Shown piece by piece: positions 1 through 8,668 of a stretch of DNA of 64,000 bases. The stretch is from Alphaproteobacteria bacterium (GTDB lineage: Bacteria > Pseudomonadota > Alphaproteobacteria > Caulobacterales > Parvularculaceae), in NCBI GenBank assembly GCA_030433215.1, contig JAUIMC010000003.1:1-64000 (forward strand), written 5' to 3'. Under the pieces are notes generated by a model. It was not told the DNA's origin. It worked only from the letters and a program-made list of their open reading frames with translations, and did not search any database. Position 1 is the first letter of the stretch; each line of letters starts with the position of its first letter. Position numbers and translations under genes: made by a program.

Positions 1-2
1 CG

Positions 3-746
3 ACAAACATTCATCTGGTCACCCCGGTGATCACCGAAGGCATTCGTTCTCTCGATGACGTCACGCCCCTTGAGAAATACGGGATTAAAATCACCCATCA
101 TTTGCTGGAAACCGGACCGGCCTCCATCGAATCGGAGATCGACGAGGCGCTTTCGGTTCCCGGCACAATCAAGAAATGCATCGAGGCCGAAGCGGCCGGC
201 GCCGACGCCATCGTCATTGACTGCATGGGCGATCCCGGCATGAAACCGGCGCGCGAGGCGGTTTCGATCCCGGTTCTCGGGCCCATGGAGACGAGCGCGC
301 ATCTCGCCGCCATGCTCGGCCAGAAATTCAGCATCGTGACCGTGCTCGATTCCGTGGTCCCGATGCTCAACAATCTCGTCAAGATTTACGGCGTGGAGAG
401 CAAGCTCGCCTCCATCCGCGTGATCGACATGCCAGTCCTCGAAATCGAGAACAATATCGGCAAAACCCAGGACCAGCTCTCGGCGGCGTCCATCGCCGCC
501 GTGCGCGAAGACGGCGCCAGCGCGATTATTTTCGGCTGCACTGGATTTCTCGGGTGTGCGGATGCGATTTCAGGCGCGCTCGCGCGCGAAGGGCTCAGCG
601 TTCCGGTCATCGACCCGGTGCCGGCGACAATCCTCCAGGCGGCGGCCATCGTCCAGGCTGGGCTCACGCACAGCAAAATCACTTATGGCTATCCCCGGCG
701 CAAAGATCTCAAAGGCTATGACCTGCCGCTGACATACAGCGACTGA
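3..746 (+). CDS. Asp/Glu/hydantoin racemase family protein (5' end missing)
   Basis: The reading frame is open to the left edge, so the start codon lies outside the window; the visible part gives 247 residues beginning TNIHLVTPVITEG, which fits the first strand of Asp/Glu racemases, whose usual start is only a few residues further upstream. Two cysteine motifs characteristic of cofactor-independent two-base racemases are present: VIDCMGDPG about 60 residues in and IIFGCTGFLGC near residue 175. Family members racemise hydantoins or amino acids, or act as related decarboxylases or isomerases; the substrate cannot be read from the sequence. It converges on the M42 peptidase gene and is not obviously linked to it. 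The family assignment is secure; the reaction is not. Confidence 0.85.
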   Translation, partial: TNIHLVTPVITEGIRSLDDVTPLEKYGIKITHHLLETGPASIESEIDEALSVPGTIKKCIEAEAAGADAIVIDCMGDPGMKPAREAVSIPVLGPMETSAHLAAMLGQKFSIVTVLDSVVPMLNNLVKIYGVESKLASIRVIDMPVLEIENNIGKTQDQLSAASIAAVREDGASAIIFGCTGFLGCADAISGALAREGLSVPVIDPVPATILQAAAIVQAGLTHSKITYGYPRRKDLKGYDLPLTYSD

Positions 747-797
747 CGCGCGCCACGCCAAACAGAAAAGAACACCGGCCCGTAAGCGTCAGCGCAC

Positions 798-1967
798 TCA
801 CTGATCGTGCTTCAGGTATTTCTCTTTGACGTCCTTGGAGAGATCCTGCGGCGCCTTTTCCATAGGCTGCGATGTAAAGCCCTTGAGGCCCGCTTTCTCA
901 TACATATCGCGCTTGATGCCGAACGGACTGGTCGTATAGGCCGTAATCAGCTCCGCAATGGAAACCAGCGCATGCACATGGATGCGCTCATAGCCGTGCG
1001 AGGCGTCAATCCCGAAGGTGGCGAGCGCCGTGCGGATATCGTGCCCGGCTTCGAGCGCGCTCGACAGGTCCGAGCGGTAATAGCGGAATACGTCTTTCTG
1101 ATAGGGGATCGACTCGCTCTTGCAGATATCCACGAGCTTCTTGGTGAGGTGGAAGTCGAGCGGGCCGCCCTGGTCGGCCATGCAGATCGTCACGCCGAAT
1201 TCATCGGAGTTCTGGCCGGGCGCGGTCGTGCCGTTATCGATCGCGAGGAGCGCGGCGACTTCTTTCTCGATAACCGTGGAGGCGCCGACGCCGACCTCCT
1301 CTTCGATGGTGAACATCCAGTGAATGTCGACCGGCGTTTCGGCGTTCGCCTCCTGCATCGCCTTCAGGGCGCCGAGCATCAGCGCCACCCCGGCCTTGTT
1401 GTCGAGATGCCGGGAAACGATAAAGCCATTATCGAGAAACTCCGGCTGCGGATCGACCGCGATAATATCGCCGACCTCGATGCCGAGCTTGTGAAGATCG
1501 TCGACAGAGCGCGACGGCGCGTCGATGCGCGCTTCTGTATAGGGCCAGCCTACCGGCAGTTCGTCGACTTCATCGTTGAACGTGTGGCCGGACGCTTTCA
1601 GCGGCAGGATCGTGCCGCGATAAGAGCCCTTGCCTGAGAATAGCGTGATGCGGGCGCCTTCCGCGAACCGCGCCGACCAGTGGCCGATGGGCACGACTTC
1701 GAGACGGCCGTTTTCCTTGAGGCGCTTTACCTGCGCGCCCAGCGTATCCAGGTGCGAAACAATGGCGCGGGCGCCGCGATGTTCCTCGCCCTTGCGGATC
1801 GCCATTACGGCGCCGCGGCGGGTCAGTTTCGGTTCGAGCCCGAGGGAGTGCAGCTCCTCGCTGACGAAACGCGCAATCGCGTCCGTGTATCCCGTGGGGC
1901 TCGGAATCTCGAGCAGCTTCTTCAGGATTTCGAGAATGTAGTTCGTATCGACGTCAAGTTTTCCCAT
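798..1967 (-). CDS. NAGGN-system M42 family metallopeptidase
   Basis: A 389-residue cytoplasmic M42 (glutamyl aminopeptidase/endoglucanase-like) protein. Likely metal and catalytic residues are visible in order: His in AIVSHLDTLG, Asp in SRHLDNKAGVA, the Glu pair in FTIEEEVGVG, Asp in LAIDNGTT and a C-terminal His in DASHGYERIHVH. It is the third gene of the operon, 11 bp after ngg; a dedicated M42 subfamily accompanies asnO-ngg in osmoprotectant clusters, and that context makes the call. Its exact job (turnover of the dipeptide or processing of a precursor) is not established. The start ATG follows an AAGGG Shine-Dalgarno. Length and residues look intact. Confidence 0.93.
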   Translation of the reverse strand: MGKLDVDTNYILEILKKLLEIPSPTGYTDAIARFVSEELHSLGLEPKLTRRGAVMAIRKGEEHRGARAIVSHLDTLGAQVKRLKENGRLEVVPIGHWSARFAEGARITLFSGKGSYRGTILPLKASGHTFNDEVDELPVGWPYTEARIDAPSRSVDDLHKLGIEVGDIIAVDPQPEFLDNGFIVSRHLDNKAGVALMLGALKAMQEANAETPVDIHWMFTIEEEVGVGASTVIEKEVAALLAIDNGTTAPGQNSDEFGVTICMADQGGPLDFHLTKKLVDICKSESIPYQKDVFRYYRSDLSSALEAGHDIRTALATFGIDASHGYERIHVHALVSIAELITAYTTSPFGIKRDMYEKAGLKGFTSQPMEKAPQDLSKDVKEKYLKHDQ

Positions 1968-1978
1968 AAGACCCTTCG

Positions 1979-3796
1979 TTACGGATGTCCGCTTTTCGGC
2001 TTTCGCAACGCTTTCTTGTCGGCTTCTGCAATTGATAACGGAAAGAGGAGATCCATGAAACGCTCGGCCGTGGGCTGCGGCTCGTGATTGGCGAGACCGG
2101 GCCGTTCATTCGCTTCAATGAAGATATATTCTGGCGCGCGCGCGGAAGTGACCATGAAATCGACGCCCACCACCGGAATGTCGATGGCGCGCGCGACCTT
2201 CACGGCGGCCTCGAGCAAGGCGTTGTGCACTTCGTCCGTCACATCGTGAATGGTGCCGCCCGTGTGGAGGTTTGCGGTTTTGCGCACCACGAGTTCTTTT
2301 TCCTTCTCCAGGACATCGGACAATTCGTAACCCTCTTCCGCAACAGTCCGGATGGTGTCGTCATCAATGGGGATTTTCGATTCGCCTTCCGTCGCGGCGG
2401 CGCGCCGCCGGCTCTGGTTTTCGATCAGCGTTTTGATATCGCGCACGCCGTCGCCGAAGACTTTCGGCGGCGAGCGCATGGCGGCGGCGACGACCCGGAA
2501 GTCAATCACCACAAGGCGCAGATCGACGCCCTCGAAATATTCCTCGAGGAGCACGCGGTTTGAAACCTTGCGCGCTTCCTCAATGGCCGTTTCGAGATCG
2601 GCCTCATTGTCGACGCCAACGGAAATGCCGCGGCCCTGCTCGCCCTGACAGGGTTTGACCACGACGCGCTTCTGGGCTTTCAGGAAATCGACGGCCTCGC
2701 TGCGGTCCTCGCCGATCTCCATCTGCGCCGGGGTCTTCACGCCGGCCTCTTTCACGATGCGGCGCGCAGCGGATTTGTCGTCGCAGATCGACATGGCGAT
2801 GGCGGTCGTCAGTTCGGTCAGGCTTTCGCGGCAATGGATGGTGCGCCCGCCGAAAGACAGCCGGAAATAGTTGTTCTCGGCATCGGTCACTTCGAAATGA
2901 ATGCCGCGGCGGCGCGCTTCCTTGACGATAATTTTCGAATAGGGATTGAGCGAGGCTTCGAGATCGGAGCCGATGAACAGCTTTTCGTTGATCGGGTTTT
3001 TCCGCTTGATATTGAAAAACTGGATGCGTTCGAAGCCCAGCTTTTCATAAAGCGCAATCGCCTGTTCGTTGTCGTGCATCACCGACAGATCGAGATAGGC
3101 GGCGCCGCGCGCCTTATATTGTTCTGCAAGACGGCGCACCAGCGCTTCGCCGATGCCGGGCTGGCGCGCCTGCGGGTCCACCGCAAGGCACCACAGGGAA
3201 GACCCGTGCTCCGGATCGTTGAAAGCATGATGATGATCGACGCCCATCACCGTGCCCAACACCGCGCCGGTGACATTGTCCTCCGCGACAAGATAGGAAA
3301 TCGTCCGCGCGTCGCGCTGGCGCCAGAAAAAATCGCTCGGCACCGGCACCAGCCCGCGCAGGGCGTAGATCCGGTTGATTTCTTCGGCATCGGAAAGCGC
3401 CGTGAGACGCCGGATGAAGAAGCCGTCAGGCGTTTGCTCGGCGGGCCGGTAGGTCGCAAGGTCCAGACGATAGGTGTGCGACGGGTCGAGAAACAACTCC
3501 AGCGGCGCATTGGCGAGGAGCACATGCGGGTCGCGGATATAAATCGCGATGTCGCGCCGCGTCGGCCGCTCGTCGCGCAGGACTTCGCGAAGCCGCGCAT
3601 TCTCCTTGAAGGTGTGGCCGAAAATCAGCCGGCCCCAGCCGCATTCGAGCACCGCATTCGGTTCTCCGGGCGTTTCGCCGTCGAGCGGTCTTTCCAGCGG
3701 CGGCTTCAACGCCTGCTCGCGCAGCCGCCGCGCATGATGCTCTTCCGGCGAGCGGGTCTCCTTGTCGTCTTTTGAGGGGCGCGTGTCGTTGCTCAT
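1979..3796 (-). CDS. ngg: N-acetylglutaminylglutamine synthetase (GNAT + ATP-grasp)
   Basis: A 605-residue bifunctional enzyme that makes the dipeptide N-acetyl-glutaminylglutamine from glutamine. After a charged N-terminal stretch, residues ~125-265 form a GNAT acetyltransferase domain (acetyl-CoA loop around PQARQPGIGEALVRR, then LYEKLGFERI). Residues ~285-590 are an ATP-grasp ligase of the cyanophycin-synthetase type, with VVVKPCQGEQGRGISV, LLEEYFEGVDLRLVV and the metal-binding FIEANERPGL. This order is diagnostic of Ngg. It lies 9 bp downstream of asnO and 11 bp upstream of the M42 peptidase gene, so the three genes form one operon. Expected to be induced by osmotic stress, as in other bacteria carrying this cluster; that is inference here. 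Confidence 0.95.
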   Translation of the reverse strand: MSNDTRPSKDDKETRSPEEHHARRLREQALKPPLERPLDGETPGEPNAVLECGWGRLIFGHTFKENARLREVLRDERPTRRDIAIYIRDPHVLLANAPLELFLDPSHTYRLDLATYRPAEQTPDGFFIRRLTALSDAEEINRIYALRGLVPVPSDFFWRQRDARTISYLVAEDNVTGAVLGTVMGVDHHHAFNDPEHGSSLWCLAVDPQARQPGIGEALVRRLAEQYKARGAAYLDLSVMHDNEQAIALYEKLGFERIQFFNIKRKNPINEKLFIGSDLEASLNPYSKIIVKEARRRGIHFEVTDAENNYFRLSFGGRTIHCRESLTELTTAIAMSICDDKSAARRIVKEAGVKTPAQMEIGEDRSEAVDFLKAQKRVVVKPCQGEQGRGISVGVDNEADLETAIEEARKVSNRVLLEEYFEGVDLRLVVIDFRVVAAAMRSPPKVFGDGVRDIKTLIENQSRRRAAATEGESKIPIDDDTIRTVAEEGYELSDVLEKEKELVVRKTANLHTGGTIHDVTDEVHNALLEAAVKVARAIDIPVVGVDFMVTSARAPEYIFIEANERPGLANHEPQPTAERFMDLLFPLSIAEADKKALRKPKSGHP

Positions 3797-3805
3797 GCGC
3801 GGAAC

Positions 3806-5581
3806 CTATATGCCGTGCGATTGAAGCCAGAGTTCAAGAAGCGCGACCTGCCACAATTCCGAACCGCGCAAGGGCGTGATGTGCGAGGGCGGATCGTCAA
3901 GCAGCGTCGAGATGTAATCCTGATTGAAGAGACCGCGCTCGCGCGCCGGCTGCGAATGCAACGCATCGCGCACCAGCTCCAGATAGGGCCCTTCGATATA
4001 TTTTAGCTGCGGCACCGGGAAATAGCCCTTCTTGCGGTCGATGACCTCGGACGGCACAACAAGGCGGGCGGCGTCCTTCAACACGCCCTTGCCTTCACCG
4101 GCGAGTTTCAGTTCCGGCGGTATGCGCGCGGCCAGCTCCACCAGTTCATGATCGAGGAAAGGCACGCGCGCCTCCAGCCCCCAGGCCATGGTCATGTTGT
4201 CGACGCGCTTGACCGGATCGTCCACCAGCATGACATGGGAATCGAGGCGAAGCGCCCGGTCGACGGGGGTTTGCGCGCCGGCGCCCAGAAGATGCTTGGC
4301 GACAAGATCGCCGCTGACATCGTCCGGCGCCATCCATTCGGGCGCGAGATGGGTTTTCAGCTTTTCATGGCTGCGGTCGAAAAACGCCTTTGAATAATCG
4401 CCGACCACGTCGTTGGAGTCACGCAGCGGCGGATACCAGTGATAGCCGCCGAAGACCTCGTCGGCGCCCTGCCCCGACTGCACCACCTTGATATGTTTTG
4501 AAACTTCGCGGCTGAGGAGGAAGAAACCGACATTGTCATAGGAGACCATAGGCTCGGACATGGCGTTGATGGTGTCCGGCAGGTGCGTCATCAATTCATT
4601 CGACGGCACGAAGATCTTGTGGTGGTCGGTGTTGAACCTTTCCGCGATGAGATCGGAATAGGTGAACTCATCGCCCTTCTCGCCATAGGCTTCTTCAAAG
4701 CCGATGGAAAAGGTCATCAGCCCTTCCTGACCTTCATTGGCGAGGAGCCCCACAAGCATGCTCGAATCGACGCCGCCGGACAGAAGCACGCCCACAGGGA
4801 CGTCCGCCGTCATACGCCGCTTCACGGATTTGCGCAGCGCTTCGAGCACGAGATCGCGCCAGTCCTCGCGGCTGAGCCCCGCCATGGAAGCATCGCGTTC
4901 ATAAGACGGCGACCAGTATTGGCGTTGTTTGCAATCGCCGTCCTTTGAGTATTCCGCGATGGTCGCCGGCGCCAATTTGCGCACGCCTTTGAGGATCGTG
5001 CGCGGCGGCGGCACGACCGCGTGAAAGGTCATATAGTTGTGCAGTGCTCCCCGGTCGATTTCCGTGTCGACGCCGCCGCCTGCGAGCAGCGCAGGCAATG
5101 TCGAGGCGAAACGCAGACCGCCCGGAAGCTCCGAATAATAAAGCGGCTTGATGCCGAAGCGGTCACGCGCGAGCGTAACGGCGCCGGTGTCGCGATTGGC
5201 GATGGCGAAGGCGAACATACCCTGAAAGCGTTCCACCGCCTCCGCCCCCCAGGCGTGGAAGGCTTTGAGAACGACTTCCGTGTCGCCCGTGGAGAAGAAG
5301 TCATAGCCCTTCTGGATGAGCTCTTCCCGCAGCTCCTTGTAATTGTAGATGCAGCCATTGAAGACGATCGCGAGCCCGAGACGCGCATCGACCATGGGCT
5401 GCGCGGCGTGATCCGATAAATCGATGATTTTCAGCCGGCGATGACCGAAGGCAACCGATCCTTGCGCGTAAACCCCGGATCCGTCGGGCCCGCGCGGCGC
5501 AATCGCTTTGGTCATGCGCGCTACAGCGTCATAGTCGGGGAATTGCTGATCAAATCGAATTTCGCCGGCGATGCCGCACAT
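3806..5581 (-). CDS. asnO: N-acetylglutaminylglutamine amidotransferase (asparagine synthetase-like)
   Basis: A 591-residue class II glutamine amidotransferase related to AsnB. It begins MCGIAGE with the N-terminal nucleophile Cys2; the glutaminase domain spans ~1-200 (RGPDGSG, FNGCIYNY) and the synthetase domain follows with the PP-loop LLSGGVDSSM near residue 270 and the conserved SGQGADEVFGGY. In this cluster the enzyme amidates the C-terminus of N-acetylglutaminylglutamine to give the compatible solute NAGGN. First gene of the asnO-ngg-peptidase operon; AAGGAG lies 11 bp before the ATG. The 277-bp gap upstream should hold the operon promoter, but I could not pick out convincing -35/-10 boxes. 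Confidence 0.94.
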   Translation of the reverse strand: MCGIAGEIRFDQQFPDYDAVARMTKAIAPRGPDGSGVYAQGSVAFGHRRLKIIDLSDHAAQPMVDARLGLAIVFNGCIYNYKELREELIQKGYDFFSTGDTEVVLKAFHAWGAEAVERFQGMFAFAIANRDTGAVTLARDRFGIKPLYYSELPGGLRFASTLPALLAGGGVDTEIDRGALHNYMTFHAVVPPPRTILKGVRKLAPATIAEYSKDGDCKQRQYWSPSYERDASMAGLSREDWRDLVLEALRKSVKRRMTADVPVGVLLSGGVDSSMLVGLLANEGQEGLMTFSIGFEEAYGEKGDEFTYSDLIAERFNTDHHKIFVPSNELMTHLPDTINAMSEPMVSYDNVGFFLLSREVSKHIKVVQSGQGADEVFGGYHWYPPLRDSNDVVGDYSKAFFDRSHEKLKTHLAPEWMAPDDVSGDLVAKHLLGAGAQTPVDRALRLDSHVMLVDDPVKRVDNMTMAWGLEARVPFLDHELVELAARIPPELKLAGEGKGVLKDAARLVVPSEVIDRKKGYFPVPQLKYIEGPYLELVRDALHSQPARERGLFNQDYISTLLDDPPSHITPLRGSELWQVALLELWLQSHGI

Positions 5582-5858
5582 AGGTGGAAATTCTCCTTAT
5601 CTTGGCTGCCTCACGCAGCGAATGGACTTTCGGATCTGGCGTCGCACGCAAGAATGGCCCAAAGCGCCCCGTATTACAAATTTCCGAGGCCAATTAAGGC
5701 GTTCGAGCACGCCTTTACCCCTCTTGGGAGAAGGAAATTTTGACAATTGCGCGCATCCGCGAATTCCGCACCGGCCTGCGCCCGCACTCTTTGCATGTCA
5801 TGGCAATTTCGCCGGATAGAGCAATTCCCTGACGTCATATTGCTGCGCTCTGTTCACG

Positions 5859-6431
5859 CTATCCCTTCCAGAGAATCCACGCGCCCAAAACTACAAACAG
5901 CATTGCGCCGGCAATAAAAATAGCGCGCTCATGGCGCTCTATGAATTCGCGGGCGCGCGCGCCGATCAGCATCACAAGCCCCGCCAGCGCCATATATCTG
6001 ACGCCGCGCGACAACGACACGGCGGCCAGAAAAACCGGCACGGAAACGCCTATCGCGCCGGCGGCGGCCGTGCCGACCTGAAATGGAAAGGGCGTCACGC
6101 CGACCAGAAACAAGGAGGTGAAGGCGTTGTTCTCAATATCAGCGCTTGCCTGTTCATATCGCCCTTCGACGCCGAGAACTCGAAAAAGCGGTTCCGCCAC
6201 CGGTTCAAGCAGGAACGCGCCAACTCCATACATGAGCAGCCCGCCAAGAACATTGCCGACAAGCAGCCATAACGCGACAATCCAGGCGCGCGCATGACGC
6301 GCCGCCATCATCGGAATGAACAAGGGCTCCATGGGAAAAACAACAAAAGACCCCTCAAGGAAACCGAGCGCGCCGGCAGCAGGTCCAGTCCATCTCTTTT
6401 CCTTGGAAAGCGACTTCAACAATCCTGACAT
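5859..6431 (-). CDS. YqaA/SNARE-associated-like small inner-membrane protein
   Basis: I use the ATG at 6431, giving 190 residues starting MSGLLKSLSKEKRW; the 70 codons upstream in the same frame read as arginine-rich non-coding sequence. There are four or five hydrophobic segments, among them ARAWIVALWLLVGNVLGG and a C-terminal AIFIAGAMLFVVLGAWIL. The motif FVVFPMEPLFIPMM and the loop GVTPFPFQVGTAAAGAIG resemble the re-entrant P-containing loops of the YqaA/DedA (SNARE-associated Golgi) group, some of which act in membrane lipid or polyprenyl-phosphate handling. The family call is by pattern only; function here is unknown. It is monocistronic between the NAGGN operon and purU. Confidence 0.7.
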   Translation of the reverse strand: MSGLLKSLSKEKRWTGPAAGALGFLEGSFVVFPMEPLFIPMMAARHARAWIVALWLLVGNVLGGLLMYGVGAFLLEPVAEPLFRVLGVEGRYEQASADIENNAFTSLFLVGVTPFPFQVGTAAAGAIGVSVPVFLAAVSLSRGVRYMALAGLVMLIGARAREFIERHERAIFIAGAMLFVVLGAWILWKG

Positions 6432-6657
6432 GGCAGACGCCCGCCTATAGACCGACGCGACGCGTTTTACACGCGCGCGGCGCGTGCGGGCGCAGAAGCT
6501 GGGCGCCTTGATCCAGCGCAAGTTTGGGTTGGGCCATCGCGGTCTCCAGAGATCAACATCAGAACATCTCCGCTGCGGCTTTGTTCCGACCGCTATGACC
6601 TGATCGGCGCGCCGGTAAAGCCGGAGGCCTCTAAGCATCAAAGCCTAAGACAACACG

Positions 6658-6690
6658 AAAAGAGCGCGGCGGTAAAAACCGCCCCGCTCT
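6658..6690 (-). terminator. Rho-independent terminator of purU
   Basis: A 13-bp stem with one C-C mismatch (AGAGCGCGGCGGT / ACCGCCCCGCTCT) around an AAAA loop, followed on the minus strand by TTTT. It sits 38 bp after the purU stop codon, in the right orientation. The rest of the 296-bp stretch between 6432 and 6727 shows no other gene. Confidence 0.75.
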
Positions 6691-6727
6691 TTAGCATTTG
6701 CAGCCGCAGCAGCCTGCGCCGCTTCTA

Positions 6728-7585
6728 CTACAGCACAATGGTGCGCCCGCCGGTCAGGAAGACACGGTGCTCCGCATGCCACTTCAACGCGCGGGACAGG
6801 ACAGAGGCCTCGACTTCACGGCCGATCTCAACCATCGCTTCAGCGCTTGTTGCATGGGTCACCCGGCGAACGTCCTGTTCGATAATCGGCCCCTCGTCCA
6901 GATCTTCCGTCACATAATGCGCCGTCGCGCCTATCAGTTTCACACCGCGCTCGTGAGCCTGGTGATAGGGCTTTGCGCCTTTGAAGCTCGGCAGGAAAGA
7001 GTGATGAATGTTAATGCAACGATTGGAGAAGCGCCGCGCCATGCGGTCGCTCAGAATCTGCATATAGCGCGCCAAGACCAATATGTCTGCGCTATGCTCT
7101 TCAACCAGTTCCGAAATCGCGTCTTCCTGTTCCGTTTTTGTGTCTTTCGAAACTGGCAGAAAATAATAAGGCTTGCCGTACCAGCGCGCCAGCTTTTCCA
7201 AATCCGGATGATTGGAAACCACGGCCACGATATCGACAGGCAAGGCGCCGATCTGCTCTTTGTGCAAGAGATCCGCCAAGCAGTGATCAAATTTTGACAC
7301 GGCCGCAACCACACGTGTTTTCCGGCGGAGGTCGAACAGATTCATGTCGAGCTCCAACCGCTCTGCGAGGGGGTGCAATATTTCTTCCATCGCCTCGCGG
7401 TCATAACGTTCGCTAGCGGCGCGCAGACGTATAAAAAATTTTCCGGACTCCGAATCGCCAAAGACCGCCGCCTCGCGTATGTCGCAATCATTTTCTGCAA
7501 GCGCGGATGTCACTTTGGCGAGCACGCCCTTTTTATCGGCGCAGGACACGCGCAGCACGAGCTGTCGAGATTGAATTGACGTCAT
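6728..7585 (-). CDS. purU: Formyltetrahydrofolate deformylase
   Basis: Hydrolyses 10-formyl-tetrahydrofolate to formate and THF, balancing the one-carbon pool. The ATG at 7585 gives 285 residues, the normal PurU length; a longer frame upstream is non-coding. Residues ~1-90 form an ACT regulatory domain (CADKKGVLAKVTSALA), residues ~93-275 the formyl-transferase-like catalytic domain with Asn192/His194 in NIHHSFLP and Asp230 in TEDLDEGPIIEQ, matching the Asn-His-Asp triad. PurU commonly travels with sarcosine and dimethylglycine oxidase genes, which release methylene-THF; here the sox operon lies nearby, beyond a TetR-type gene. Its promoter holds a palindrome also found at soxB. Confidence 0.95.
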   Translation of the reverse strand: MTSIQSRQLVLRVSCADKKGVLAKVTSALAENDCDIREAAVFGDSESGKFFIRLRAASERYDREAMEEILHPLAERLELDMNLFDLRRKTRVVAAVSKFDHCLADLLHKEQIGALPVDIVAVVSNHPDLEKLARWYGKPYYFLPVSKDTKTEQEDAISELVEEHSADILVLARYMQILSDRMARRFSNRCINIHHSFLPSFKGAKPYHQAHERGVKLIGATAHYVTEDLDEGPIIEQDVRRVTHATSAEAMVEIGREVEASVLSRALKWHAEHRVFLTGGRTIVL

Positions 7586-7633
7586 AGGGCTCTGTTTTCT
7601 CTGTTGCGGCGCCGGTCTAGCGCAACACTCAAT

Positions 7634-7662
7634 ATAATACAATAGTGTATTTTTAACTTGAA
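7634..7662 (-). promoter_or_regulatory. purU promoter with palindromic operator
   Basis: The palindrome AATACA-ATAG-TGTATT occupies 7636-7651. Read on the minus strand it overlaps a possible -10 (TATTAT, 7634-7639) and lies inside a 17-bp spacer to a weak -35 (TTCAAG, 7657-7662). The same pattern with one change stands at the soxB promoter. A dimeric TetR-family protein, possibly the one encoded next door, is the natural candidate to bind; that is inference. Confidence 0.5.
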
Positions 7663-7780
7663 TTTTCGTCGATCTTTTTGAAAACCTCTTGTTTTTCCGG
7701 CTGTTTGGCGGAACAGGGCTGTACATTTTATTGCTTTCCGGAAGAAATTCGGCAAAACATACATAGAAGTAAAAAACTGT

Positions 7781-8401
7781 ATGCTGGGTAGAAGAATGGC
7801 CAACACGACCAAAATCACACCGGAAGAATGGCTGGAAACAGCAAAACAGGCCCTCATCCAGGACGGCGTGGCGGGCGTGAAAGTAGACCGCCTGGCGAAA
7901 ACTCTTGGGGTGACCCGTGGCGGTTTTTATCATCATTTCAAAAATCAACAGGACATTATCGACCGGCTCGTACAGCACTGGGTCGACACCAACGACATGC
8001 TGCCGCCCCTCGAAGGCGTTTCCACTGCGACTGAAGCAGCGGACAAGCTTCATGAGCTTGTCCAGCGCGTCGTTTTGGAAGAAGATTTCTCATCATCTTT
8101 CGATCTCGCCATCCGGGAATGGGCCCGAATCGACGAGCAAATTAAAAAAACGGTCGATCGCGTTGATGCCGGCCGAATCCGGCGGTTAAAGAAGCTTTTT
8201 TTAGCGCTCGGCTGCGATGAAGAGGAAGCAGCATTCCGGGCTCGCGTCTTCTATTTCCATCAAATCGGTTATTACGCCATGGGCTACCACACCCGTCAGA
8301 CACGCAGTAAACGCCTGACGGCGGCGCCGATCTATCTGCATATTCTTTGCGGACAGCGCTATAGCGAAGCCGTGGAAAAGAGTAACCGCAAATGGGCCTG
8401 A
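7781..8401 (+). CDS. TetR/AcrR family transcriptional regulator
   Basis: A 206-residue regulator. The N-terminal helix-turn-helix is typical: EEWLETAKQALIQDGVAGVKV, then the recognition segment LGVTRGGFYHHFKNQQDII, followed by an all-helical ligand/dimer domain ending near residue 200. It is divergent from purU across 195 bp and its end lies just before the symporter remnant and the sox operon. A plausible target is the AATACA-N4-TGTATT palindrome at the purU and soxB promoters; the ligand could be sarcosine, glycine betaine or a folate-linked metabolite, but nothing in the sequence shows this. A second in-frame ATG at 7796, preceded by GGGTAGAAG, is an alternative start. Confidence 0.88.
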   Translation: MLGRRMANTTKITPEEWLETAKQALIQDGVAGVKVDRLAKTLGVTRGGFYHHFKNQQDIIDRLVQHWVDTNDMLPPLEGVSTATEAADKLHELVQRVVLEEDFSSSFDLAIREWARIDEQIKKTVDRVDAGRIRRLKKLFLALGCDEEEAAFRARVFYFHQIGYYAMGYHTRQTRSKRLTAAPIYLHILCGQRYSEAVEKSNRKWA

Positions 8402-8656
8402 TCACCCGCTGACGCCCGCCGCGATCATGATGGCGATAAGCGCCGGCGCCAGCCATCGGACAAGCGCGCGCCAAACCTTGAGTGCCGCGCCATCGGGGTT
8501 GAGTCCCAGCTCCTCTGCGATGCTGACTCTCGACATCACCCACCCCGCAAACACGGAAGCGAACAGTCCGCCCAAGGGCAGGCCGATCGTCGCCAGAGTG
8601 AAGGTCAGACGTGAAGACCAATTCTGATGGGTCGAGCGAGCAGGTCCGCCCGCCAT
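8402..8656 (-). pseudogene. C-terminal remnant of a sodium:neurotransmitter symporter (SNF) gene
   Basis: An 84-codon open frame whose product matches only the last part of NSS/SNF-family sodium-dependent transporters: the segment ATIGLPLGGLFASVFAGWVM, a charged linker with AEELGL, then a WRALVRWLAPALIAIMIA membrane helix at the C-terminus. Full-length members have 11-12 membrane helices and about 450-500 residues, so at least 80% of the gene is missing. The frame begins 13 bp after the soxG stop codon with a short unrelated N-terminus (MAGGPARSTHQN), which looks like a deletion junction. A former sarcosine, glycine or betaine importer of the sox cluster is a reasonable guess. Family match is strong; loss of function is inferred from length. 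Confidence 0.72.
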
Positions 8657-8668
8657 ATCGATCTCTGT

